From CAWBRT01 sp963696525 (GTDB taxonomy: Bacteria > Acidobacteriota > Terriglobia > Terriglobales > Acidobacteriaceae), in assembly GCA_963696525.1 (NCBI GenBank), contig CAVOKO010000009.1:62001-126000 (forward strand): a DNA stretch of 64,000 bases, in the 5' to 3' direction. The position numbers and the translations under genes are program-made. Positions 8,417 to 17,860 of the stretch are shown piece after piece (positions within the stretch are counted from its first letter, which is position 1; the number at the start of each line of letters is the position of its first letter). A model generated the notes under the pieces. The model ran no database searches, was not told the DNA's origin, and saw only the letters and a program-made list of their open reading frames with translations.

Positions 8417-8450
8417 AGTGCTTCCGTCCATCGATGTTAGAGGAAACGGC

Positions 8451-8571
8451 AACGCCCCTCAGGGGCTAAAGCCCGCACACTTGTTAACTCTGGACGGCAC
8501 GGCTCAAGGCACCCCAGCAAGCCAAATACACGCTTGCTGGGGACCCCGCAAAGCCGCGCCCCTTCAAAGAA
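8451..8571. repeat. Composite repeat: family C with a nested family B unit
   Basis: The outer part reads CCCCTCAGGGGCTAAAGCCCGCA and ends in GCCCCTTCAAAGAA (family C). Inside it, 8510-8548 is a family B unit, CACCCCAGCAAGC...GCTTGCTGGGGACCCCG. The same nesting occurs at 15999 and 36361; 60226 is family C without the insert. Confidence 0.8.
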
Positions 8572-8586
8572 CGATGCCGGGACAAA

Positions 8587-9963
8587 TCAACGCGTGTGCT
8601 CGACACGAGATTTTGCCCGAGTATGCTCCTCTATTTTGGCAGATGCGGGCGAAACGCAATAGTTGCGACCTTTCCACTCGACCTGGCCGTCGCGATGCGC
8701 TCTGGCGGAGCGCAGCAGCAGACTGGCGAAGAGCGGCAAGCCACAAAACGCCAGTGCGGTCGAAAGCGGGTCGAAATGCGCTTGGCGCATGCGCCGCAAA
8801 AAATTTCCCCAGGCTACGGCGGCCGCGCCCAGAAGCGCGTAGCGAGCCGGTCCGGCTTTCGTCAGCCATGCGGCAGCGGCGGCCGGCGGCAGCGCCACGA
8901 GCACGATGAATTCCGCCAGCCGTCGATAGGCCAGGCTGCCGGCGTCGGGAAACAGCAGCGCCAGATTCTTGGTCCAGCCCTCGCGCATCTGCCGCAGGCC
9001 GCGATACATGCGGGTGCGGACCATGCCCTTGCCCAAGCGGAAGCGCAGCACGTAGCCGGCGCCCTTCACACGGCGGGCCAGGGCAACGTCCTCGAGCAAA
9101 TCTCCGGCGACGGCGGCGTGTCCGCCAACCGCCTGGTAGACGGCGCGCCGGATCAGCAGGTACTGGCCGTTGGCCGCCGCCACTGATTTCGTGGGATCGG
9201 AAACATCGCGCGGACGGAAGGCAGTCGCCAGCTCGGCGAAAATCACCGGCATCAGAGCGCGCTCCCAGAAGCCTTCGACTTGCTGCTCGGGAGAGAGCGA
9301 GAGCATATCCACCCCGTGCTGCTCGGCTTCTTCGACGGCGGCGGCGAGCGATCCGGGCTCGTGTTCGGTATCGGCGTCGGTGAAAAGCAGCCAAACGGAC
9401 TCAGCATAGGGCAAGGCGCTCCAAATTGCGTTGGCCTTGCCCGTCCAGCCCGCGGGCAGCGGACGGCGAGCCTCGATGACGATCACCGGCGCTGCCCCAA
9501 CACCCGCAACTGCGGCCTCTTCTGGGATGTACAACGCACGGGCATGGCAATCCAAGTCGCCGCAGCCAATGCCGTTGCCGGCGGCGCGCGTCGTGGGCCC
9601 TGGCTGGCAGAGATCGGATTGAGCTGCACTGCCGCCGTCGAGGGCTGCGGCGAATTCTTGCGCAATCTGGCGGGCGATTTCGGCGGTGCGGTCGGTGGAG
9701 TGGTCGTCGACTACGATTACCTGGAAGGCGATTCCCTGCTGCGCCAGAATCGAGCGCAGGCAGCGGCGGATGTTGGCCTCTTCGTCGCGCGCCGGGATGA
9801 TGACCGACAGCCTCGGCTTCTCTTCCCCAGCACGCACAACCGGGGCGCATGCCTGGGACCCCGTCTCTGCCCCAGCACGCGCAACCGCGGCGCGCGCCGG
9901 GGACTCCGTGGGCCAAGCAGGGGGAGTGGACGAGGCTAGGATGGCGGGCTTCATCGCGTCCAA
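8587..9963 (-). CDS. Glycosyltransferase family 2 protein
   Basis: 458 residues (455 from the second ATG at 9954). A GT-A domain starts at RLSVIIPARDEEANIRRCL and continues with VIVVDDHSTDRT, LLFTDADTEH (the DxD metal site), QYLLIRRAVY and LLEDVALARRVK. Two or three hydrophobic C-terminal segments anchor it in the membrane, as in glycosyltransferases that act on lipids or carotenoids; the acceptor is unknown. Two stretches look foreign to the fold: residues about 19-46 and about 105-160. Both are encoded by DNA resembling the family B repeat. A TATAAT hexamer at 9970-9975 (minus strand) lies only 7 nt before the ATG. Confidence 0.85.
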   Translation of the reverse strand: MDAMKPAILASSTPPAWPTESPARAAVARAGAETGSQACAPVVRAGEEKPRLSVIIPARDEEANIRRCLRSILAQQGIAFQVIVVDDHSTDRTAEIARQIAQEFAAALDGGSAAQSDLCQPGPTTRAAGNGIGCGDLDCHARALYIPEEAAVAGVGAAPVIVIEARRPLPAGWTGKANAIWSALPYAESVWLLFTDADTEHEPGSLAAAVEEAEQHGVDMLSLSPEQQVEGFWERALMPVIFAELATAFRPRDVSDPTKSVAAANGQYLLIRRAVYQAVGGHAAVAGDLLEDVALARRVKGAGYVLRFRLGKGMVRTRMYRGLRQMREGWTKNLALLFPDAGSLAYRRLAEFIVLVALPPAAAAAWLTKAGPARYALLGAAAVAWGNFLRRMRQAHFDPLSTALAFCGLPLFASLLLRSARAHRDGQVEWKGRNYCVSPASAKIEEHTRAKSRVEHTR

Positions 9964-9984
9964 TTTTGTATTATAGAAGGTGTG

Positions 9985-10485
9985 ATGCGTCTTGAACGTT
10001 ACCTCCTGCTGTTCGCCCTCGCCCTCGTTGCGATTTGCCTGGTGACGGCGTGCCGCCGCGGTTCGCGGCCGGCGCGCATTGGCGACGCTGCTCCCGATTT
10101 TTCAGTTACCGATGCGGAGCGCACGGTCACTTTGAGCCAGTTCCGCGGCAAGCCGGTGGTGCTTAACTTCTGGGCTACCTGGTGCCCGCCGTGCGTAGAA
10201 GAGATTCCGTCGCTGGTGGCGTTGCAGAAACAACTCGGCGACAAGGTCGTGATCCTGGCCATCAGCACCGATGAGGACGAAGATGCGTACAAAAAATTTA
10301 CCAGGCTGCACATGCCAGGGATTCTGACGGTGCGCGATAGCAAACAGGTGTCGAATGCACTGTACGGAACCTTTGCCTTCCCGGAAACCTTTGTCATCGA
10401 CCGCCAGGGCGTGCTGCGCCGCAAATTCATTGGCTCCGTCAAGTGGACCTCGCCGGAGATCGTCGACTATTTGGGGAAGCTGTAG
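9985..10485 (+). CDS. TlpA-type thioredoxin-fold lipoprotein
   Basis: 166 residues from the ATG at 9985; the GTG at 9982 is too close to the GAAGG ribosome site. A signal sequence ends in the lipobox LVTAC (C23), so it is probably a lipoprotein facing the periplasm. The thioredoxin domain has WATWCPPCVEEIP with redox cysteines C67 and C70 and a cis-Pro in FAFPETFVID. TlpA/ResA-like proteins reduce disulfides, for instance in cytochrome c maturation; there are no cytochrome genes nearby to confirm that role. It is divergent from the glycosyltransferase with a gap of about 20 bp. Confidence 0.9.
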   Translation: MRLERYLLLFALALVAICLVTACRRGSRPARIGDAAPDFSVTDAERTVTLSQFRGKPVVLNFWATWCPPCVEEIPSLVALQKQLGDKVVILAISTDEDEDAYKKFTRLHMPGILTVRDSKQVSNALYGTFAFPETFVIDRQGVLRRKFIGSVKWTSPEIVDYLGKL

Positions 10486-10515
10486 GCGGCGAGATGCATT
10501 AGTTCCACGCGAGGG

Positions 10516-10876
10516 AACTACCCCACTCAAGCCCAACTGCGGGGCTTGAATGGGCCACCCGGCCGTCTTACGCCCGCTACGCGGGCAGGGACATGCGGAT
10601 TCCATGCGTACCCCAGGCTTACGCCTGGGGCTATCATCTTGTGCCCGCTATCGCGGGCTGAGGGCGCGGCACGCGAAGTAACTACCCCACGTTAGCGGAT
10701 TCCTTCGTTGCGTTCTGGATGACACTCGTGAAGTGGGGTTCAACCGAAGGTGTAGTCCGTTCTTGCAAGGGAACTGCATAGACCCTCACGTCGCGACTTC
10801 GTCGCTCCTCAGGGTGACATCCCGGTTCTAACTACCCACTCAAGCCCAACTGCGGGGCTTGAATGGGCCACCCGGC
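10516..10876. repeat. Intergenic repeat block with two family A hairpins
   Basis: The 418-bp gap between the TlpA and UbiD genes holds no credible gene. Family A hairpins with the CTCAAGCCCAACTGCGGGGCTTGAA stem-loop, written here in two parts as CTCAAGCC and GGCTTGAA, lie at 10516-10562 and 10830-10876. Between them are shorter hairpins (GCCCGCTACGCGGGC, CCCCAGGCTTACGCCTGGGG) and a GCATAGACCCTCACGTCGCG word at about 10776 that recurs near 33158. Confidence 0.75.
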
Positions 10877-10903
10877 AACTTACGGAATGACCCTGGCGTA
10901 ACT

Positions 10904-12518
10904 TTATTCCAATCCGAAATCTTTCCAGCGTTTGCTGACCCGTGCTTTGATCTCGGGAGACATTCTGATTTCGTCGGGCCAGGGGCGTGTAAAGCCTTCA
11001 GACGGCCATTTGCGAGTGGCGTCGACGCCCATCTTGGAGCCGAAATCGGGCAGACGCGAGGCGTGGTCGAGCGAATCGACCGGCCCGAGGGTGAACTGAA
11101 TGTCGCGTTCGGGATCGATGTTGTTGAACGCCCTGAGCGTGACCTCGCCCAGATCGTGCACGTCGCAATCCTCATCGACCACCACGATGCACTTGGTGAA
11201 CATCGCCTGACCCAGAGACCAGATGGCGTTCATCACCTTGCGCGCCTGGCCGGGATAGGACTTGCGGATGGAGACGATCATGAGGTTGTGGAAGATGCCC
11301 TCGGGCGGCAGGTTGATGTCGACCAGCTCGGGGATGGTGAGCTTCATCAGCGGCAGGAAAATACGCTCGACGGCCTTGCCCAGGTAAGCATCTTCCTGCG
11401 GCGGCTTGCCAACGATGGTGGTCGAGTAAATGGGATGCTTGCGGTGAGTGACGCAGGTGACGTGAAAAACCGGATAGAGATCTTCCAAGCGAATAGACGC
11501 CGGTGTGATCGCCGAAAGGGCCTTCGCTGCGCAACTCATCGAGCAGGACATGGCCTTCGAGCACAATCTCGGCGCTGGCCGGAACCTCGAGGTCGAGGGT
11601 CTCGCACTTCACCAGCTCGACCGGCCGCTGGCGCAGGAATCCAGCGACCAGGAATTCCTCGACATCGGGAGGAGCCGGAACGACAGCCGCGAAAGTCAAC
11701 GCCGGATCGGTCCCGATGGCGACCGCGACTTCCATCTTGCCGCTCACGGTACTGCCCTCGGCAATGCGTGAGCCGCCGCCGGAGCGGGCCATGAGATCGA
11801 TGCCAGCCGAGCGGGCAGCGAGTGAGTCGTTCCAGCGAACACCGGGAGCAGCGTTTGCCGGAGACCCCGTGCTGCCGGCGGCGGCGGCGCGCAGGTGGTC
11901 GCGATAGTGCTCAGCGGCGTTTTTCTGGCGCTGCCAGTGCATGCCGGTCGAAGTGGCGTCGTAGAGCTGCATGCGGTACATGCCGACATTGCGCTTACCG
12001 CTCCTGGGGTCGCGCGAGATGACGCACGGCAGGGTGATGAAGCGTCCGCCATCACCCGGCCAGCATTGCAGCACAGGGAAGTCGAAGAGCGAAAAATCGC
12101 CGCGGCGAATGACTTCCTTGCAGGGTCCGCTGGAAACAATCTTGGGGAAAAAACTGCTCATCTCGGCGAGCAGCGGCAGCATTTTCACTTTGTCGAAGAA
12201 GCCCTGCGGCGACTTGACGTCCATGAACTGGCGGATACGGGCGGCGATTTCGTCGAGCGAATCGCTGTTGAGCGCCAGGTTCATGCGGCGCTCGGAGCCG
12301 AACTGGTTGATGAGCAACTGGGATGCGGGATAGCCTTTGAGGTTTTCGAAGAGCAGCGCCGGACCTCCCGGGCCTTTTCCAGCGCGCGGCCCCCACTTGG
12401 ACACGCGGTCGGTTATTTCGGCGATCTCCAAAATGGGGTCACACTCCGCCTTGATGCGCTTGAGTTCGCCGGCCCGATCCAGGGCGGCGATCCACTCTCT
12501 AAGGTCGTTGTAGGCCAA
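10904..12518 (-). CDS. UbiD family decarboxylase (frameshifted)
   Basis: A UbiD-type (prenylated-FMN dependent) non-oxidative decarboxylase split over two frames. The first frame starts at 12518 (MAYNDLREWIAALDRAGELK) and covers KRNVGMYRMQ and EGPFGDHTGVYSL; the second resumes with EDLYPVFHVTCVTHR and runs to the stop at 10904. Removing one base near 11485-11489 (CTTGGAAG to CTGGAAG) joins them exactly at a conserved site. The whole product is about 537 residues, longer than usual because about 50 residues after AEHYRDHL are low complexity and partly encoded by a family B-like repeat. Substrate (polyprenyl-hydroxybenzoate or an aromatic acid) is not determined. Confidence 0.85.
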
Positions 12519-12759
12519 AGCCGGCCCTCCCAGACGAAATTTACCTTGCTCCGGTAGTTCAAAAGCAGCTAGGGCCGCATCTATCTGCCGGAGCAGGGTG
12601 AAGCAGGATTATAAATCGCGCGCTCCAGCAAGGACGGCGGGAAAAAGTTAAAGAAAGGTGGAAAAAAATTATCCATATATTCATCCGGCACCAACCATTT
12701 GCCACTACTCACATCTAAGTTAACTGTTCGGCAGCTACCTCCCCGAGGCCCCTGGAAAA

Positions 12760-13872
12760 ATGGCACTGGCTACATCCGAAGAAAAACGAATCATCCATAT
12801 CCTTTCATTGCTTGCGCTTAACCCGGAGCATCCCGACGAGAAGTTCACCGCTTTTGCGCGCCTGAACGAGCACGAACGCGAGGAATTTCTTTCGCTTGCC
12901 GATTCCAACCACGTGGTCTTGCGGGTACTGGAGCCTTTACAGAGGCTGGCCGCAAGCCGTGCGGCTGAAGCCGGGGCATCGGCTGCGAATTACGCGGAGA
13001 TGGCCGATTGGACAGGGGCGCAGATCAAGCGCGAAAGGGGCCGCATTGCCAAAGCGCTGGCCGCGCTGCACGAAATCTGCTCGGCACTGGAAGCAGCCGG
13101 ATGCGCCACCAGCGTGATCAAGTCGCTCGAACATTATCCCGACCTGGGAAGCGATCTGGACCTTTATACGACGGCGGATGAGTGCGCTGTTGCCGAAGTC
13201 ATGACCAAAGGCTTTCAGGCGCACGTCGAAGCGCGCAGTTGGGGAGACCGCCTGGCTCACAAGTGGAATTTTGGCGTCCCCGGCCTGCCGGAAGCCATCG
13301 AAGTGCACGCCCAGAGACTGGGACAAACCGGCGAGCACACGCGCATGGCCGAACGTTTTGTCAGCCGGCGGGTAGAGAAAAACGTCGGTGGCTATAGCTT
13401 TTTTATGCCGGCACCGGAAGAGCGGCTCATCGTGGCGACCTTGCAGCGCATGTACAGGCATTTCTACTTCCGGATATGCGACATCGCCAACAGCGGCGCC
13501 TTGGTTGACTCGGGGGCAGTGGATTTCGCGGAGCTGAAAAAGGCCGCCGACTTGGGCGGCATCTGGCCGGGAGTGTGCAGTTATCTGAAGATCGTGAGCG
13601 ACTATCTCGCCCGTTACCGGGGCCATGGCTTGAATCTGCCTCAGGATGTGGTGGAAGCCGCGCCCTTCGGCGGTGAGAAGATCTTCGTGCGCGCACGTTT
13701 CATCCGCGTGCCCATCGTGCCGCAGGGCGCGAAACTCTATACCAGGCAGGTGACGCGGACGGTGCTCGACGGCAACGTCGTGGCTACTCTGCGACTCTCG
13801 CTGCTACCTCCACTGGCTTCGGCCGCCGCCATCAGCTATAAGCTGACAGGCAGCGACAAGGGAATCTGGTAA
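12760..13872 (+). CDS. Nucleotidyltransferase family protein
   Basis: 370 residues. The core motif is KSLEHYPDLGSDLDLY, with G130-S131-D132-x-D134 matching the Gly-Ser-x-Asp-x-Asp metal site of minimal nucleotidyltransferases, of the type often seen beside polysaccharide genes. A helical N-terminal part (residues 1-115) precedes it and the helical C-terminal part contains PAPEERLIVATLQRMYRHFYFRICDI. Function is unknown; the nearest sugar-related gene is the glycosyltransferase 3 kb away. The 241-bp region upstream is AT-rich around 12640-12690 and probably holds the promoter. Confidence 0.7.
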   Translation: MALATSEEKRIIHILSLLALNPEHPDEKFTAFARLNEHEREEFLSLADSNHVVLRVLEPLQRLAASRAAEAGASAANYAEMADWTGAQIKRERGRIAKALAALHEICSALEAAGCATSVIKSLEHYPDLGSDLDLYTTADECAVAEVMTKGFQAHVEARSWGDRLAHKWNFGVPGLPEAIEVHAQRLGQTGEHTRMAERFVSRRVEKNVGGYSFFMPAPEERLIVATLQRMYRHFYFRICDIANSGALVDSGAVDFAELKKAADLGGIWPGVCSYLKIVSDYLARYRGHGLNLPQDVVEAAPFGGEKIFVRARFIRVPIVPQGAKLYTRQVTRTVLDGNVVATLRLSLLPPLASAAAISYKLTGSDKGIW

Positions 13873-13905
13873 AGACATTTCGATCGCAGAACCTGGCGAT
13901 CCGGG

Positions 13906-13952
13906 AACTGCCCCACCCTACCAAAACCAGGCAGGGTAAGGATGGGGCCCCC
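13906..13952. repeat. Family A hairpin variant (ACCCTACC stem)
   Basis: AACTGCCCCACCCTACC and GGCAGGGTAAGGATGGGGCC keep the family frame with another stem word. The remaining sequence to 14091 shows nothing else. Confidence 0.65.
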
Positions 13953-14091
13953 AGCCATCATTAATCCCTTCGATAACTAGAGACGCGGAAATCCCCGGTC
14001 ACTGATGCGCGAAGTACGAAGCGCTCAGGATAGCTCACTCCACCAACGTCGATTTTCGGCAAGACACGCGAAACCCTTGCTGGTAGCCGCC

Positions 14092-15861
14092 TCAAGGTGC
14101 ATCTGGAGACGCGGCGCGGCTGCCGACCGGCTGCTCAACGCGAGCCGCATGGATTGCCGCCAGATACCCGAAAGTCATGCCGAGTCCGAGTTGCACTCCT
14201 GCACCTGGATACTCACCGGCCACAATCGAGTGCTGGTCGTTGCCGCAAACGTACAGGCCGGAAATCGGCCGGTCAGAGGCATCGAGAGCCTGGGAATGGA
14301 TATCCGTGCGCACGCCAAGGCTGGTGCCGAGTGGCGTCGGCACAACCGCCAAGGCATAAAAGGGAGGCTTTTGGATGGGGCCAAGGCATGGGTTTGGACG
14401 ATGCTCGGCATCCCCGTTGCCGCAGTCGTAAGAGTTGCCACCCCTGCCGAACTCCGTATCCACGCCGGTTTGCGCGAATTGGTTATTAGCCTTGACGGTC
14501 TCCAACAATGCGGCGGCGTCGACCCCGATCTTGCCCGCAAGCTCCTCCAGGGAATTGGCGGCAACCAGATAGCCGCGGTCAACGTACCGTCTGGGAAAAG
14601 GAGTCAGGGGCCGGATCATGCCGAGGCCGTATTTCCACAGAAAATGGCTATCGCAAACCAGCATCGCCGGAATGCATGGACACTTGGCGTGCGCCTGATA
14701 CATGGCTCGCGTGAACTCGTGGTAGGAGACAGCCTCGTCAACAAACCTCCGTCCCGCCGAATTGACCGCAACCAATCCAGGCTTTGCGCGATCGAGCACG
14801 ATGTGTGGGTAGACCGCCGTCGAACCATCCTTGCGCTTGGCGATGGAACTTGGGAACCAAAGCGCGTTGTCTTCCACCGAAGGGCCGAGCGTGCCGCCAA
14901 TTTCCTGCGCCAGCCGCAAGGTGTCTCCGGTGCAACTTTCGAAGGCGGCAGTATAGCGGGCAACCGGTTTGGGGAAATACCGTTCGCGAAGCTCCGGGCT
15001 CGCCGGGAAACCTCCGCCGGCAAGTACGATTCCGCGCCGGGCACGAACCCGCACCGTGGAATCGCCACGTTGCACGAGCAGGCCGCAGGCCCGTCCATCT
15101 TCGGTGAGCAACCGCGTGGTCCTGCTGTTGAACCAGACAGCGACGTCCCGATCAAGCAAGCATTTGAAAAGCCTTGCCGCCAGAGCATTTCCCAAAACCA
15201 GCCGGGTTCCGCGCTTATAGCGCATGCGATCGGTGAGATAGCGCAACCCCAGACGCGCTCCGAGCAGAAATGAATCCAGGCGAAAGCGCGTAATCTTCAA
15301 CAAACGGGCCGCTTCGCCGCGGGTCACCATCATCCCGCCGAAGAGCATCAGCTCCGGCAAGGGCCAGCCCACGCGATCGAAGTGCTTGCCCAAAGTCCGC
15401 CCATCGAAGGGCAGAGGCTCCAGAGGCCGGCCTCCTTGCGCCGCTCCCGGCAGCTCCTGACGGTAATCCGGAGCGTGACGATACATCTGAAAGCGAACCC
15501 CCGCGTGCTTCTCGAGATACTCCAGCATCTCCGGCCCGGCGGCGATGAAGGCTTCTCGCAGCCCTCGATCCACCCGTCCACGAACCAGCGCATCGAGGTA
15601 TTCGAGTGCGGCTTGGTCGTCGCCGGTGATGCCGGCGTCGCGCTGGTAAGAATTATTGGGAGTCCAGACGCTGCCGGAGGAGCGCGCCGTCGTCCCGCCG
15701 ATGTACTCGCTTTTCTCGATCAGAAGGGTGCGCATGCCGCCGATGGCCGCGACCAGCGCAGCAGTCAGGCCTGCAGCCCCGGAACCGAGGACGACAAAGT
15801 CGAATTCCTCGTCCCAGGCAGGGCGCGCCGATGTTGAAGGACCCATTTCATGGTTTGTCAT
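14092..15861 (-). CDS. FAD-dependent oxidoreductase, fumarate reductase / 3-ketosteroid dehydrogenase type
   Basis: 589 residues. The FAD-binding Rossmann motif is VVLGSGAAGLTAALVAA followed by LLIEKSEYIGGTTARSSGSVW. The C-terminal FAD contact is LYVCGNDQHSIVAGEYPGAGVQLGLGMTFG. GIVLAGGGFPASPELRERYFP, MLVCDSHF and RRYVDRGYLVAANSLEELAGKIG are typical of the FAD_binding_2 family that includes KstD and flavocytochrome c fumarate reductases. There is no signal peptide, so it should be cytoplasmic. The substrate is unknown; ketosteroid-like dehydrogenation is one option. No partner genes are adjacent. Confidence 0.85.
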   Translation of the reverse strand: MTNHEMGPSTSARPAWDEEFDFVVLGSGAAGLTAALVAAIGGMRTLLIEKSEYIGGTTARSSGSVWTPNNSYQRDAGITGDDQAALEYLDALVRGRVDRGLREAFIAAGPEMLEYLEKHAGVRFQMYRHAPDYRQELPGAAQGGRPLEPLPFDGRTLGKHFDRVGWPLPELMLFGGMMVTRGEAARLLKITRFRLDSFLLGARLGLRYLTDRMRYKRGTRLVLGNALAARLFKCLLDRDVAVWFNSRTTRLLTEDGRACGLLVQRGDSTVRVRARRGIVLAGGGFPASPELRERYFPKPVARYTAAFESCTGDTLRLAQEIGGTLGPSVEDNALWFPSSIAKRKDGSTAVYPHIVLDRAKPGLVAVNSAGRRFVDEAVSYHEFTRAMYQAHAKCPCIPAMLVCDSHFLWKYGLGMIRPLTPFPRRYVDRGYLVAANSLEELAGKIGVDAAALLETVKANNQFAQTGVDTEFGRGGNSYDCGNGDAEHRPNPCLGPIQKPPFYALAVVPTPLGTSLGVRTDIHSQALDASDRPISGLYVCGNDQHSIVAGEYPGAGVQLGLGMTFGYLAAIHAARVEQPVGSRAASPDAP

Positions 15862-15998
15862 GCGCCTCGACCTCCAAAAAAGTTCCAGGAGTCACATCCT
15901 TGTGCTTGGTGCTTGGCCGTACGAACCAACGTTTGAGACCGGCAATCCGCAAAAGCGAGTAAACGATCGCTGAACCTGCTAGCAGGCTGCTGAGGAAA

Positions 15999-16121
15999 CG
16001 CTAAACCCCCTCAGGGGCTGAAGCCCGCACTCTCGTTGGCTCTGAACAGCGCGGCTCAAGGCACCCCAGCGACCCAAATACAGGGCTGCTGGGGACCCCG
16101 CAAAGCCACGCCCCTTCAAAG
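15999..16121. repeat. Composite repeat: family C with nested family B unit
   Basis: CCCCTCAGGGGCTGAAGCCCGCA opens the element and GCCCCTTCAAAGAA closes it. A family B unit (CACCCCAGCGACCC...GGGCTGCTGGGGACCCCG) lies at 16062-16100. Compare 8451 and 36361. Confidence 0.8.
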
Positions 16122-16129
16122 AAGCTGCG

Positions 16130-16534
16130 CTAAGGGCCCGGCCTGGTGTCAACCCGCGACATCTCTGAGGCAGGCGCGGAAACCACCACGAATACGAGAT
16201 CCTCGAGACCAGTGTTTTCGATCGCGTGGACGACGTTCGGTGGAATGAAGATGGAGGTATGCGGCTCGACTACAATGCGCCGTTCATCCAAGATCATCAC
16301 GCCCTTGCCGCTCAAAATATAGTAGACCTGCTCGGTAGCAGCATGGGTGTGCGGTTCGACGTGCCCCTTCGGAGTGTAGGTAGAGATCCGAAAATCAAAA
16401 TATTTCGTCGAGCTGTTCTCGGGGTTTACCAACAACTTCGAGAGGGCGCCGTGGTGGCCTGGCGCCTCGATCCACGACAGCTCCTCCAGTCTGACAACGC
16501 GTGCTCCTGCTTTACTGTCGGCGGTGCTAGACAT
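16130..16534 (-). CDS. Cupin domain protein
   Basis: 134 residues from the ATG at 16534, which is better spaced from GAGGGGA than the ATG at 16540. The single cupin barrel has motif 1 in GHVEPHTHAATEQVYYILSGKG (three His and one Glu as metal ligands) and motif 2 in IFIPPNVVHAIENTGLEDLVFVVV. Such small cupins can be isomerases, dioxygenases or sensors; the reaction cannot be told. It ends directly beside a repeat and shares no operon. Confidence 0.85.
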   Translation of the reverse strand: MSSTADSKAGARVVRLEELSWIEAPGHHGALSKLLVNPENSSTKYFDFRISTYTPKGHVEPHTHAATEQVYYILSGKGVMILDERRIVVEPHTSIFIPPNVVHAIENTGLEDLVFVVVSAPASEMSRVDTRPGP

Positions 16535-16717
16535 AACCATTCCCCTCTTTCCGCAAGGATGGAAGCGGCCGACAGCATACGGTCCGCGATTTCATGGCTT
16601 CCCTTCCTTGCTTCCATTCACTGCTTCCATGGACGCGCGCTTCCGGCTCCCCGTCTTCGAATGGAAGATTTCGAGATCGGGCGAATAGACCATTTTTCAA
16701 AGAGAGAGTCAAGCAGA

Positions 16718-16744
16718 AAGAGCACCCCATGGCAGGGTGCTCTT
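16718..16744 (-). terminator. Hairpin downstream of the WXXGXW protein gene
   Basis: AAGAGCACCC and GGGTGCTCTT form a perfect 10-bp stem with a 7-nt loop, 22 bp past the stop codon at 16766. On the minus strand the tail is T-rich but interrupted (TCTGCTT), so termination may be bidirectional or weak. Confidence 0.6.
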
Positions 16745-16765
16745 CGGTGGTTACGGCCGCGGACT

Positions 16766-17860
16766 TTATTTCTTCTCGTGTTCGTTTGCCTCCGGCTTCT
16801 GGTTATGCGGCGGTGGCGTAGAGGACTTGGCTGGCGGTTTGGGCGCCGCAGCCGGAGTCGTGTGCGGAGCCGGCGAGGATGGATGCGAATTGCCAGAGGT
16901 GGAAGTCGAGGCGCTCTTCATCTGTGGACGCGGCGTGGTCTGGGTGGCATTCTTGTTGCCGCTGCCACTGGTATTGGCGTTAGCACTGGGCGGTTTCGGG
17001 ACATTGTTTTTGTTCTGAGGGTTTTTGTTCTGAGGCGCGCCGGTTGAGGGCGCGCGCGGTGTGACGGCCGCGGACTTTACCGCCGGCGGCATGGTTTTCG
17101 CCGATGCGTTCAGGGTTGCGGGTGCCACTTTGCCGCCCGCGGCTTTGGCCGGCACGACACTCTTGGCGGAGAAATCAGCCGGTTTTGCCGTGGCCGCAAT
17201 CGCCGGTTTGCCGCCGTTGTTTTTTGCCAGCAGCTGAGGATTCCGGGCGGCGGCAGTTTCATGCTGCGTCTGCTGCGGCGTCGGCTGCACGTGATGCTCT
17301 TGTGCCGCCTGCCGCTCGCCCGCAGTCGGAACGCTCCTGATGCCGCCCGTGCCGCCGTTGAAGCTCACGTTATTCACCGTTGTGTTGTTCACGATGACGG
17401 TTTTGTTCACGTAGACATTGGTAATGTGGGCGCCGCCTACATTGACTACAGCACTGTTGTAAAAGAATCCGCCGCCGCGCCATTCTCCGCCCACGAAACC
17501 CACACCGCCGTAGCCGAAGCCATAGTTAACGCCGCCATAGAAACCGATATGAGGTCCCCAGTAGCCGGCATTCCAGCGGTAGTATCCATCTACCCATCCC
17601 CAGTAGCCGGGGGTCCAGAGCATGCCAACGGCTGGCGCCGGAACCCAGGTTCCCGGGACCCAGTAATAGCCTTCATCGCCCCAAGCCCAATATCCCGGCG
17701 ACCACATATACCCCGGTTCTGGACAAACCGGCTGAACATAGACGGGGAGCGGCGGCGGCGCCACCGTGATGGAAACGAATACGCCGGCAAACGAGACGGC
17801 GGGTATGGCCAGCAGCAGCAGGGTGAATACCAGCATTCGGATGAATCGAGTGCTACGCAT
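16766..17860 (-). CDS. Secreted WXXGXW/YXWGXW-repeat protein with low-complexity tail
   Basis: 364 residues from the ATG at 17860 (MRSTRFIRMLVFTLLLLAIPAVSFAG), a clear signal peptide. Residues about 30-110 hold repeated aromatic motifs such as GYMWSPGYWAWGDEGYYWVPGTW and TPGYWGWVDGYYRWNAGYWG, written here as examples of the WXXGXW pattern. A Gly/Tyr-rich stretch and an Asn/Val-rich segment (YVNKTVIVNNTTVNNVSF) follow. The last 170 residues are Ala/Pro/Lys/Thr-rich and disordered. Proteins of this kind are frequent in Acidobacteriota and Planctomycetota; a cell-envelope role is likely but unproven. Confidence 0.75.
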   Translation of the reverse strand: MRSTRFIRMLVFTLLLLAIPAVSFAGVFVSITVAPPPLPVYVQPVCPEPGYMWSPGYWAWGDEGYYWVPGTWVPAPAVGMLWTPGYWGWVDGYYRWNAGYWGPHIGFYGGVNYGFGYGGVGFVGGEWRGGGFFYNSAVVNVGGAHITNVYVNKTVIVNNTTVNNVSFNGGTGGIRSVPTAGERQAAQEHHVQPTPQQTQHETAAARNPQLLAKNNGGKPAIAATAKPADFSAKSVVPAKAAGGKVAPATLNASAKTMPPAVKSAAVTPRAPSTGAPQNKNPQNKNNVPKPPSANANTSGSGNKNATQTTPRPQMKSASTSTSGNSHPSSPAPHTTPAAAPKPPAKSSTPPPHNQKPEANEHEKK

